Below are positions 1 to 5,953 of a DNA stretch of 8,463 bases, piece by piece; the first letter of the stretch is position 1, and every line of letters begins with the position of its first letter. Location of the stretch: assembly GCA_034189695.1 (NCBI GenBank), contig JAXHUA010000154.1, positions 1 through 8,463 on the forward strand. Direction: 5' to 3'. The DNA comes from JAXHUA01 sp034189695 (GTDB taxonomy: Bacteria; Chloroflexota; Dehalococcoidia; E44-bin15). Made by a program: the position numbers and the translations under genes. The notes under the pieces are model-generated. The model ran no database searches and was not told the DNA's origin. It saw only the letters and a list, made by a program, of their open reading frames with translations.

Positions 1-245
1 AGCACAAGAGCAGGCAAGGGGCCAAAGTGCGCAAGGTGTACGACGAGGCCACGACCCCCTACCACGGCGTGCTGAACGCCGAATCCAAGCAAGCTCTGGA
101 GAAGCTGTACCGTTCCCTGAATCCGGTAAGACTTCACGAACAGGTCAACCGTCAACTGGAAACACTATGGGCCATGGCTGAGCATGCCCAAGGAAAGGAG
201 GCTTCGGTAACCTCATTTATGAGGCAACCAACCACCGTTCGGTAA
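1..245 (+). CDS. Integrase-type (IS481-like) transposase, C-terminal fragment
   Basis: This is the last 80 codons of a transposase whose 5' part lies outside the window; the frame is open from base 3 to a TAA at 243-245. The residues KVRKVYDEATTPYHGVL followed by LEKLYRSLNPVRLHEQVNRQLETLW match the tail that follows the DDE integrase core in many IS481-like and related transposases: a basic stretch, a TPY motif, then a helix ending in LW. The catalytic acidic residues are outside the window. The last 14 or so codons run into the repeated DNA at the end of the element, so the stop codon sits inside the second terminal repeat. It is the only gene on the plus strand, and its DNA is less GC-rich than the neighbours, consistent with a mobile origin. 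The family is assigned from memory of the motif. Another integrase-core IS family is possible. Confidence 0.75.
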   Translation, partial: HKSRQGAKVRKVYDEATTPYHGVLNAESKQALEKLYRSLNPVRLHEQVNRQLETLWAMAEHAQGKEASVTSFMRQPTTVR

Positions 246-265
246 CACTTCCTATTGACGCAACA
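203..265 (+). repeat. Two direct copies of a GGTAAC-N-GCAAC terminal motif, the first a strong dyad
   Basis: Copy one (203-229) and copy two (238-265) both start TTCGGTAAC and both carry GCAAC about 10-12 nt further on, with a 35-nt period. Copy one is also an imperfect inverted repeat: the arms 206-216 and 219-229 match at 9 of 11 positions around a TT, including a perfect CCTCAT/ATGAGG core. The location at the end of a transposase gene suggests transposase-binding sites in the IS terminus. The repeats are seen directly; the role is inferred. Confidence 0.5.
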
Positions 266-325
266 CGGGGGGTGATGTCGCTGTCAGCCCGGGCGTGGCG
301 GGCGCCGGCCGCACTTCTCCAGCCT

Positions 326-835
326 TCACTCAGCCGCGTGACGCCGCACCATCCGTATGATGCCGGCGAAGATGTTCACCCGTGGCACCCGCTGCATGTA
401 GCCAACGTACTCGTCGCCGAACCTCTGCCGGTTCCACCGCTCCTCCAGAAACATGCTCCAGTACATGACGGCAATCCCGGGAACCGTCACCGCGGCCACC
501 GGCCAGCTCTGCCCCACCAGGATGGCCGCGATGAACATCACGATGACGCCGAGATAGAGCGGATGGCGGACCAGGCCGTAGAGGCCGGTGTCCACCAGGC
601 CTCCCACGTACCCCCATCCCTTCCGCCTCCTGGGGACAATCAGCATGTAGCCGTGCACCATGAACACGACGCCGGCGACGGCAAACAGGGCGATGCCGAC
701 GTACTGCACCGCCACCACCGCGCGCGGATTGGTGAACAGACCCACGAACGCAATCATCGCCACGGCAAGAATGCTGCCGAGAGACGTCGCCACCCAGTCC
801 TGCCACGTGTTGCGATCGGTTCTTCTCGGACTCAT
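326..835 (-). CDS. ICMT/PEMT-like membrane methyltransferase family protein
   Basis: A 169-aa integral membrane protein. Hydrophobic segments lie at about residues 17-35, 43-66 and 93-128, the last probably a helical hairpin. The family signature is clear: GLYGLVRHPLYLG at 84-96, then a conserved EERWNRQRFGDEY at 131-143 followed by a VPR motif. This is the SAM-binding C-terminal half of the isoprenylcysteine carboxyl methyltransferase / phospholipid methyltransferase superfamily. Bacterial members are mostly of unknown substrate (NnrU-like, lipid or small-molecule methylation), so no specific reaction is assigned. The start is ATG at 835, with GGGAGG upstream at a good distance. The frame stays open to 934, but the extra 33 codons read like non-coding sequence. 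It sits 109 nt downstream of a class I methyltransferase gene and ends tail to tail with the insertion sequence. Confidence 0.8.
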   Translation of the reverse strand: MSPRRTDRNTWQDWVATSLGSILAVAMIAFVGLFTNPRAVVAVQYVGIALFAVAGVVFMVHGYMLIVPRRRKGWGYVGGLVDTGLYGLVRHPLYLGVIVMFIAAILVGQSWPVAAVTVPGIAVMYWSMFLEERWNRQRFGDEYVGYMQRVPRVNIFAGIIRMVRRHAAE

Positions 836-944
836 CGGACGTATCCTCCCAACCGGTGTCCCGGCGCAGCCCTCGGCGCGCCAGCCCCACGGCAATGCCG
901 GTCCGCAGCAAGGCCCCGAAGTTCGGTCTCCCACGGCAGCACCG

Positions 945-1634
945 TCACTTCGTCGCGCACACGACGCCGTAGATACCGCTCACGCTGGTCATCTCAAGGT
1001 CGGTGAATCCGGCGCCTTCCAGGACCCTCTCGTACTCCTCCCTCGATAGGTACATGCGGCTGACCTCGTGCAGCCCCTCCAGCAGGACCAGCCTGCCGCC
1101 CTCTCTCAGCACCCGGCACGCCTCGCTCATCGCGTCCTGGTTGCTGCCCCGGAAGAGCGGCACATTCGTCGGAATCGAGAAGCCCGCGGTGACCGCGTCG
1201 AACGTCCCGTCGGCGAAGTCCAGCCTCCGGGTGACGTCGCCGTGGACGAACCTGGCATTGTCGACCCCTCTGTCGCTCGCCTTGCGCCGCGCCTTCTCCA
1301 GCATTGCCGGCGACGTATCGACCCCCACCACCCGCCCGGCCTTCCGGGCGACGGCCAGGGCTATGTTCCCGGTCCCACAGCACAGGTCGAGGACCGTCCA
1401 GCCATCTTCAATGTAGCTGCTCACCAGTCTGTCTATGACCCGGTGGTAGCTGGGGGCGGCCAATTGCACGAAACGGTCGTAGAACCGGCTGAAGAAATCA
1501 TGGTACGCGTTGGCCGTCTGCTGGCCCACGTCGATGTCCACGTTGTACCTGTAGAGCTTGAGGAAGAGCCTCGCTCGCCTCCTCTCAAGGGAGGACTCTC
1601 CGATGTCACATTCCGCATACCTCATGTCACTCAC
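945..1634 (-). CDS. Class I SAM-dependent methyltransferase (UbiE-like)
   Basis: A 229-aa soluble protein with a Rossmann-fold methyltransferase core. Motif I is VLDLCCGTGN at residues 81-90. The acidic residue after strand 2 is D106 in VVGVDTSPAM, followed by MLEKARRKA, and a HGDV motif with D133 lies where the adenine contact is expected. RVLREGGRLVLLEG at 174-187 is the usual motif before strand 5. The C-terminal part is short. The substrate is unknown. The start is uncertain: GTG at 1634 gives the full frame, ATG at 1625 removes three residues, and neither has a clear Shine-Dalgarno sequence. Residues 1-35 are rich in Arg and may not all be translated. The gene starts only 9 nt after the stop of the frameshifted methyltransferase upstream, so the two are probably co-transcribed and translationally coupled from the promoter near 3400. 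Confidence 0.82.
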   Translation of the reverse strand: MSDMRYAECDIGESSLERRRARLFLKLYRYNVDIDVGQQTANAYHDFFSRFYDRFVQLAAPSYHRVIDRLVSSYIEDGWTVLDLCCGTGNIALAVARKAGRVVGVDTSPAMLEKARRKASDRGVDNARFVHGDVTRRLDFADGTFDAVTAGFSIPTNVPLFRGSNQDAMSEACRVLREGGRLVLLEGLHEVSRMYLSREEYERVLEGAGFTDLEMTSVSGIYGVVCATK

Positions 1635-1643
1635 ACGTCTGCT

Positions 1644-2407
1644 TCAAGTTGGCGGGGCGAGCGGCTTCAGGCAGACGAACATATGGTACGACTGGGCCTC
1701 GCCCCCGCGGGGAAGCAAGTAGGTCGACCCCTTTCGGCTCACTTCGAACCCTGTCTCCTTCAGCAGGCTCCACCACGTGTGCAGGGGGAACAGACCGCAC
1801 ACGTGGGGGTCGATCTCGATGTCCTGCCGGCCGCTGCGCCGGATGAGGTACAGGAGGGTGACTTCGCAGGTAGTGTCCCCCGGGTCGCGGTCGAAGCATG
1901 CGTTGAGCACAACGTCTCGTTCTGCTGGAAGCGTTCCGCCGATATCTCAGCGACGGTCAGGAAAAGGCCGCGTGGATTGAGGTGAGCGAACGCGGTGGCG
2001 AATGCCGCCCGCAGGTCGTCCTCCGTCAGCATGTAGCCCACTGAATCCAGGAGCATCACCGCATCGAAGCTCCTGCCCAACCGTACCGTGCGCATGTCGC
2101 CCTGGGCGTACGCGACCTGCGGGTTCAGCCAGCGCGCCATCCCCAGCATGTCCTCGCTCAAATCAACGCCGGTGACCTCGAAGTGCTCCTTGAGCGTGTA
2201 GTCATTGTTGCCCGCACCACAGCCAAGGTGCAGCAGGCTCCCGACCTCGATCCGCGAGCGGTCTTGGATGGTCCGGCAGAGCCGCTCCGTCTCCTCGACG
2301 TAGTCCTGCGGCGGGCTGATGATGGGCCACAGCCAGGCGAGGTCCGAATACAGTCTCCGTTGGTCTCCCGAAGAGACTCCGTGCGACAACTTGTTCCTCT
2401 CCAACAT
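1644..2407 (-). pseudogene. Class I SAM-dependent methyltransferase, broken by a one-base frameshift
   Basis: Two frames together make one methyltransferase of about 254 aa. The first frame (2407 to about 1916) gives residues 1-164 with motif I LLHLGCGAG at 58-66, VTGVDLSEDM with D82, GDMR at 103-106 and NPRGLFLTVAE before strand 5. At E164 the frame is lost, and the original frame continues as low-complexity Ser/Thr/Arg/Cys-rich sequence to 1760. The remaining domain continues in another frame from about 1916 to the TGA at 1644: DVVLNACFDRDPGDTT..., then LLYLIRR, HTWWSLLKETGFEV and YHMFVCLKP. One base is missing near 1914-1918: a G restored there would read QQNEDVVLNACF. No slippery heptamer is present, so programmed frameshifting is unlikely. 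It is either a real inactivating deletion or a sequencing/assembly error. The start ATG at 2407 lies 6 nt after the reductase stop codon. The substrate is unknown. Confidence 0.8.
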
Positions 2408-2413
2408 CCAGTA

Positions 2414-3349
2414 TTACGCGTTTCGAGCGCGCAGCAAAGCCGTCAGGAGGGCGAGTTGGGGAGCTTCCACGCCAAGCCGCTGGGCGCGTCTCAGGGGTTC
2501 GCCGAATATGGCTTCGACCTCCATCGGTCTTCCCTCCACGAAATCGATCATGGTGCTGGGCCGGTATGGCCCCATTACGTCGGTCAGTCTGAACATGCGG
2601 CTCACAATGCCGTCGCCGTCGAGCCGAACCGCCTCGGCGTGAGCGGCGAGGTCGGCGTTGCCGGCTGCGATCACTTCTTCCATCAAGGTCCGCGCCGCAG
2701 CTCGCAGGCCGGGGTCGCCAACGATCCGGTCGGTGGTGATTCCTCCGGCGGCGACAGCCAGTCCGCTGAACGGGACATTCCAGCACAGCTTCTCCCACCT
2801 TGCACACAGCAGACACGGCGAGGTGGCAACGTCAACCTTGCTCCCCGCCCAGAGGGCGAGGGCGCCCTCAAGCTCAACCGGGTCGTCTCGATAGTGGCCG
2901 AGCGTGACCTGTCCGTAGGCGAGATGGTTGACGTGGCCCGGCTCTCCGCGGTTGATGCACGTGAACGCCAGTCCCCCGAAAATGCGCTCCGCGCCGAACC
3001 ACTCGGCGAATCGCTCCTCGATTCCCAGCCCGTTCATCAGCACTAGGATACGCGTGTCGGCCGCGACACATGGCCGCACCAGCGCTGGAGCCTCCTCAAC
3101 GGAGGTCGCCTTGAGTGCGCAGAGCACCCAGTCCACCGGCCCGATCTCCCGGCTATCGCGGGCTATCGTCGGGTTGGTCAACGTGAAGTCACCATCCGGG
3201 CTGGTGACCTTCAGACCACCGGCACGGACCGCGTCGTAGTCACGACGCAGGAGGAAGCGGACGTCGTGGCCCGCTTGAGCCAGTCTTCCACCGTAATGGC
3301 TGCCGACAGCCCCGGCACCGATAACGGCTACGCTGTGCAGCCGGTTCAT
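2414..3349 (-). CDS. panE: 2-dehydropantoate 2-reductase (ApbA/PanE family)
   Basis: A 311-aa cytosolic NADPH-dependent reductase, the normal length for the family. The N-terminal Rossmann domain opens with VAVIGAGAVGSHYGGRLAQAG (GxGxxG at 11-16). K80 in LCALKAT and N106 in LMNGLG match the conserved nucleotide/substrate residues. The C-terminal helical domain has RWEKLCWN with the catalytic lysine K187 and N191, then RPSTMIDFVEGRPMEVE with S265 and E277 where ketopantoate is bound. PanE reduces ketopantoate to pantoate on the route to pantothenate and CoA. No other pantothenate gene is nearby, and the next two genes encode methyltransferases, so a related 2-oxo-acid or lactone substrate is possible. 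The start is ATG at 3349, with only a weak GCGAG-type ribosome site. A good promoter-like site lies about 40-70 nt upstream. It is the first gene of a tight three-gene unit. Confidence 0.85.
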   Translation of the reverse strand: MNRLHSVAVIGAGAVGSHYGGRLAQAGHDVRFLLRRDYDAVRAGGLKVTSPDGDFTLTNPTIARDSREIGPVDWVLCALKATSVEEAPALVRPCVAADTRILVLMNGLGIEERFAEWFGAERIFGGLAFTCINRGEPGHVNHLAYGQVTLGHYRDDPVELEGALALWAGSKVDVATSPCLLCARWEKLCWNVPFSGLAVAAGGITTDRIVGDPGLRAAARTLMEEVIAAGNADLAAHAEAVRLDGDGIVSRMFRLTDVMGPYRPSTMIDFVEGRPMEVEAIFGEPLRRAQRLGVEAPQLALLTALLRARNA

Positions 3350-3387
3350 GGCATGTACGTTCTCGCTAACACGTCCTGATGGTTCCG

Positions 3388-3416
3388 ACTGTATCCTGCC
3401 GCGCTGCGTTCGTCAA
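3388..3416 (-). promoter_or_regulatory. Sigma-70-type promoter for the reductase-methyltransferase unit
   Basis: On the minus strand, a -35 box TTGACG (3411-3416, 5 of 6 to consensus) is followed after exactly 17 nt by a -10 box TACAGT (3388-3393, 4 of 6, keeping the first T, the A and the last T). It is placed so that transcription would begin near 3380, about 30 nt before the ATG at 3349. It falls in one of the two longest gaps (109 nt) of the minus-strand block. Such matches also arise by chance, and the organism's sigma-factor preference is unknown. Confidence 0.45.
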
Positions 3417-3458
3417 GGAACTGGACACGTGTCAGGACCGGCCCTGCCCGACCGAGCG

Positions 3459-4214
3459 TCACGCGTGGTGGCTGCCCTTGTGCGCCACCACGACCAGCCG
3501 CCACGCCCTGTGGTCGTACGGCACGCGGCTCAGGTTGCCGTATACCTCGACGTCGTCGAAGCCGCACCCCCTCAACAGGGCGCTCAGCTCCACCGCTGAG
3601 TAGATGCGGTGGGATACAGTGTGCTCCTCTCTCCGGCCATCTCTTATCATGATCCAGCGGTTCTCAAGCCAGCCCCAGTCCGCCGACATCCGGTGCTCGT
3701 GCAGCACCAGCATATCGTCCACCTCGAACCACTCGCGCTCGCGGAATATGCGGGCCAGGACCTCCTTTCCCATCAGGTCGATGAGGAACGCGCCCCCGTC
3801 CCTCAACGAGCGGTACACGTTTGTGGCGACCTGCCTGTCCTGGTCGATGTCCTCGAAGTACCCGAAGGACGTGAACAGGCTGACCACCGCGTCGTAGGTC
3901 TCCGGTCGGCAGAACGTCCTCATGTCGTCACCGATGAACTCTGCCCCCAGCCCCTCCCCCGCTGCCCGTCCGCGCGCCTGCTCCAGGTAGCTCTCCGTCC
4001 GGTCGACGCCGGTCACCGAGAACCCCCGCCGGGCCAGCTCAAGCGAGTGCCTCCCCGGGCCGCAGCACAGGTCGAGGATGGAATCGCCCGGAGCGATCCC
4101 CAGCAGGGAGACGAGGCTCGTCACCTCGCTGTCAGTCTGTTCCCAGCGCCCTTCGGGAAACAGGTATGGGGCCCACTTGGCCCAGAACTCATCCTGCTCG
4201 TGCCATGCTTCCAT
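3459..4214 (-). CDS. Class I SAM-dependent methyltransferase
   Basis: A 251-aa soluble methyltransferase. After a Trp-rich N-terminus (FWAKWAPYLFPEGRWEQT), motif I is ILDLCCGPGRHSLELARRG from residue 46. D71 in VTGVDRTESYLEQAR is the ribose-binding acidic residue, and GDDMR at 95-99 follows strand 3. VSLFTSFGYFED at 111-122 and RSLRDGGAFLIDLMGKE around 135-151 are typical of a widespread uncharacterised bacterial methyltransferase family with a mixed C-terminal domain. That domain carries ENRW..RDGRREEHTVSHRIYS and a closing GFDDVEVYGNLSRVPYD. Nothing in the sequence identifies the substrate. The start is ATG at 4214, with a good GGAGG (4223-4227) 8 nt upstream. It follows the Rieske gene by 94 nt and precedes the promoter-like site of the reductase, so it is probably the last gene of its own transcription unit. 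Confidence 0.85.
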   Translation of the reverse strand: MEAWHEQDEFWAKWAPYLFPEGRWEQTDSEVTSLVSLLGIAPGDSILDLCCGPGRHSLELARRGFSVTGVDRTESYLEQARGRAAGEGLGAEFIGDDMRTFCRPETYDAVVSLFTSFGYFEDIDQDRQVATNVYRSLRDGGAFLIDLMGKEVLARIFREREWFEVDDMLVLHEHRMSADWGWLENRWIMIRDGRREEHTVSHRIYSAVELSALLRGCGFDDVEVYGNLSRVPYDHRAWRLVVVAHKGSHHA

Positions 4215-4308
4215 TACGTGTACCTCCAGAGATGCCCGGGCCGGCCATCGGCCGCGACACCGAGACCGGCCACCGCGTCGCTGCAGTAAGGCCCGGCCTC
4301 GTCACGTG

Positions 4309-4701
4309 CTACAGGGAGATGACGAGGTCGCCTTCCGTCTGCTCGACAGCGTACCTCTTCAGCGGATTCTTGGCCGGCCCCTTCACAACGTTCCCATCGA
4401 GGTCAAAGACAGAGTGGCTGAGGCTGCAGCAGCGCAACCTCGCTTCACCGGCCACCGGGTCCACCTTGCGCCCGGCGTGGGTGCAGCGGTTCTCGAACGC
4501 GAGGTACTGGTCGTCGTCCGTCCTCACCACCAGGACGGGTCGCCGAAGCCCCTGCTCCTTGAGGTACACCCCGCCTCCCCTGGGCAGGGGCTGAGGCATC
4601 TGGCTCAGCTTCACCCGTACCTTGTCGCCCTCAACACCCCACAAGTCCGGGCTCAAGGGCTCCGTGCCACATCTGCCCAGCAACGCCCTGAAGAAACTCA
4701 T
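4309..4701 (-). CDS. Rieske [2Fe-2S] domain protein with unusual ligand spacing
   Basis: A 130-aa stand-alone Rieske protein with no obvious signal peptide or membrane anchor. The first cluster-binding loop is FENRCTHAGRKVD, with C73 and H75. The second is LRCCSLSHSVFDLDG, with C91, C92 and H96, followed by a Pro-loop-like KGPAKNPLKRYAVE at 107-120. Standard Rieske loops are CxH and CxxH. Here the second loop must be Cx3H (C92) or Cx4H (C91). The rest of the domain and the downstream GPA..PLK.Y motif are so typical that a cluster is still likely, and I recall similar variants in anaerobes without being able to check. The role is electron transfer to an unknown partner. The start is ATG at 4701, with an excellent AAAGGAGG (4708-4715) 6 nt upstream. 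It lies 66 nt after the alkyltransferase-like gene. Confidence 0.8.
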   Translation of the reverse strand: MSFFRALLGRCGTEPLSPDLWGVEGDKVRVKLSQMPQPLPRGGGVYLKEQGLRRPVLVVRTDDDQYLAFENRCTHAGRKVDPVAGEARLRCCSLSHSVFDLDGNVVKGPAKNPLKRYAVEQTEGDLVISL

Positions 4702-4767
4702 ACCGTCCCTCCTTTCGACTTCTCAGCCTCAAGCCGGAAGCGCGATGGCTCTTCCAGACCTCAGACC

Positions 4768-5226
4768 TCATAACCCATGAAGGCTTCTCTCAAAGTCCTT
4801 CACTCTGGGCGGTCTCTTACCCTTCCCAGGCTCGACGCCGTGTCCCTCCTCCCGCAGGCGGGCTGCCTGCGCCTGCACCCCGCCGGGGAGCTTGTCGTTC
4901 AGGCTCCCATCCGCTTTGACTACCCGCCAGTAGGGAGTGGCATCCGCCTTTCCGGCGTTCATGTCTTCCTCAGCGACCTCAGCCGCAATGCGAATGAAGA
5001 TGCCGGTCGTCAGCGGGCAGGTCAGGTCGGCCCCGTGGTCCCTCGCCAGGCGCTGCCTGACCTGCTCCACCGTGGCCAGCTTGCCAACCGGGACCTGGCG
5101 CATCAGGGCATCGACATCGAGAGGCCTGGGGATGAGCAGCCTCCCGCGACCGCGCCGGTCGTCGACAACCTCCGCCTGCCGTGGACTCTCCAGCTTCTCA
5201 CGCCACGTCTTGCGCGACTTCGCCAT
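4768..5226 (-). CDS. Alkyltransferase-like (MGMT/Ada DNA-binding domain) family protein lacking the reactive cysteine
   Basis: A 152-aa protein whose second half follows the C-terminal domain of O6-alkylguanine-DNA alkyltransferase. VPVGKLATVEQVRQRLA at 45-61 matches the winged-helix start (GKVTSYGEVA...), and TPYWRVVKADGSLNDKLPGG at 97-116 matches the active-site segment PCHRVV.ADG.L..Y.GG. QAARLREEGH then matches the closing helix. The reactive Cys of PCHR is replaced by Tyr (Y99, motif PYWR), so suicidal alkyl transfer at this site is not expected. Cys70, in TCPLTTGIF, is in a different place. Known alkyltransferase-like proteins (Trp or Ala at that site) bind alkylated guanine and hand it to nucleotide-excision repair, so a similar DNA-lesion-sensing role is plausible but unproven. 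The N-terminus (MAKSRKTWREKLE) is basic. The start is ATG at 5226 with AGGGGG upstream; the open frame further upstream overlaps the next gene and is not used. Confidence 0.75.
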   Translation of the reverse strand: MAKSRKTWREKLESPRQAEVVDDRRGRGRLLIPRPLDVDALMRQVPVGKLATVEQVRQRLARDHGADLTCPLTTGIFIRIAAEVAEEDMNAGKADATPYWRVVKADGSLNDKLPGGVQAQAARLREEGHGVEPGKGKRPPRVKDFERSLHGL

Positions 5227-5249
5227 AGCATACCCCCTGCTGCATATGG

Positions 5250-5930
5250 TCACCGCGAACCGTCGGCGCCGGCCGGAGCCCGCTGCGCCGCTTCGCCATC
5301 CTCGACCTTCCAGCCGCTTTCCTCCCACGCTTTCCTCATCACCGGGTTGCGCCTGAGGAACTCGTCCACCACGTCCTTCGGCACCCTGTTGAAGACGCAC
5401 GAGAAGTTGACGCACCGGGTGCACGAGTACCTCCACAGGGTCAGGGCCCACAGGACCAGGGCGCACGTGGTCAGCGCCAGCAGAATATACTGCCGGCCGA
5501 GGACCAGGAACGGGAAAGGATAAGCCATCAGCAGGAAGACAATAACCAGGAACTGCACCCTTCCCGGCGTGCTTATGGGTTCCGGGTGGTACTTCCAGAG
5601 CTTACCCAGGCCGTAGTTGGCGAAGCACAGCAACACCCGGCCGTCCCGGGCGTAGTAGGGACAGTGGGCGCACAGGACACGATTCTCCCACACCCCGAGA
5701 AGAACGGGAACCAGCACCAGCCAGCCTGGTATGAACCAGCCATACCCTCCGAGCGCCATGCCTGCGGCGGCGGGCAGCGCGAACAGAAGGAACGTCCCCA
5801 CAAAACGGAACAGGTCCCGCCTTCTGAAGCGGCAGTTCAGCCGGCCCGCGACCGAGCACTGGCTACACTCAGAGGCGGCGCCGCCCATGCACGCGGCCGC
5901 CGGGCTGTCGCCGGTCGGTTGCTCAGGCAA
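5250..5930 (-). CDS. Cysteine-rich four-helix membrane protein, function unknown
   Basis: A 226-aa protein of no recognised function. About four hydrophobic segments lie near residues 43-62, 66-82, 124-143 and 148-168. Three cysteine clusters flank them: C22-x2-C25 with C33 in the N-terminal part; C87-x2-C90 (LCAHCPYYARDG) with C102 between helices 2 and 3; and C170-x2-C173-x4-C178 (CTRCVNFSC) just after helix 4. The spacing suggests metal, Fe-S or thiol redox chemistry near the membrane surface, although no complete ferredoxin motif is present. The chosen start is TTG at 5930, because GGGAGGG (5938-5944) lies 7 nt upstream. The first ATG (5888) has no ribosome site and would discard 14 residues. 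It begins 23 nt after the DUF4405-like gene and ends 23 nt before the alkyltransferase-like gene, so co-transcription is very likely. Similar proteins may be annotated only as hypothetical. Confidence 0.7.
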   Translation of the reverse strand: MPEQPTGDSPAAACMGGAASECSQCSVAGRLNCRFRRRDLFRFVGTFLLFALPAAAGMALGGYGWFIPGWLVLVPVLLGVWENRVLCAHCPYYARDGRVLLCFANYGLGKLWKYHPEPISTPGRVQFLVIVFLLMAYPFPFLVLGRQYILLALTTCALVLWALTLWRYSCTRCVNFSCVFNRVPKDVVDEFLRRNPVMRKAWEESGWKVEDGEAAQRAPAGADGSR

Positions 5931-5937
5931 TAGCGTA

Positions 5938-5944
5938 CCCTCCC
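5938..5944 (-). promoter_or_regulatory. Ribosome binding site that supports a TTG start
   Basis: The minus strand reads GGGAGGG, then 7 nt, then TTG (5928-5930). It lies in the 23-nt gap after the DUF4405-like stop codon. It is the only good Shine-Dalgarno match near the 5' end of the cysteine-rich membrane protein, so it decides the start. Confidence 0.55.
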
Positions 5945-5953
5945 TCGCGCGCC

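Larger units (their letters stand above)
1..265 (+). mobile_element. Right end of an insertion sequence (left end outside window)
   Basis: The transposase tail is followed at once by two copies of a GGTAAC...GCAAC motif, after which the sequence becomes GC-rich like the rest of the window. The boundary is therefore placed near 265, at the CA that ends the second copy. That position is an estimate: the other terminus and any target-site duplication are outside the window. The element ends about 60 nt from the stop codon of the ICMT-like gene and does not interrupt it. Confidence 0.5.

Noticed and set aside
272..1006. Plus-strand frame of 244 codons with many His and Pro residues
   Set aside because: The opposite strand encodes the clear ICMT-like protein, and the His/Pro richness is typical of reading such a gene backwards.
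1908..1920. Programmed -1 ribosomal frameshift in the split methyltransferase
   Set aside because: The site lacks an X XXY YYZ slippery heptamer and no strong downstream hairpin is seen. A deletion or sequence error is simpler.
1068..3046. Plus-strand open frames of 305 and 287 codons
   Set aside because: They are antisense to the methyltransferases and the PanE-family reductase, with no recognisable motif or ribosome site.
3425..3440. Palindrome GACACGTGTC as a terminator after the methyltransferase at 3459-4214
   Set aside because: It has no loop and no T run, and the pairing does not extend beyond the 10-bp core.
4215..4308. GC-rich inverted repeats in the gap between the Rieske and methyltransferase genes as a terminator
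   Set aside because: The stems are only 4-5 bp and no T run follows on either strand.
4754..4769. Tandem AGACCTC repeat near the alkyltransferase-like stop codon
   Set aside because: There are only two 7-nt units, with no sign of function or of a longer array.
5227..5466. 80-codon N-terminal extension of the alkyltransferase-like protein
   Set aside because: It overlaps the 3' end of the cysteine-rich membrane protein in another frame and reads as Gly/Arg-rich filler; ATG at 5226 has a good ribosome site.
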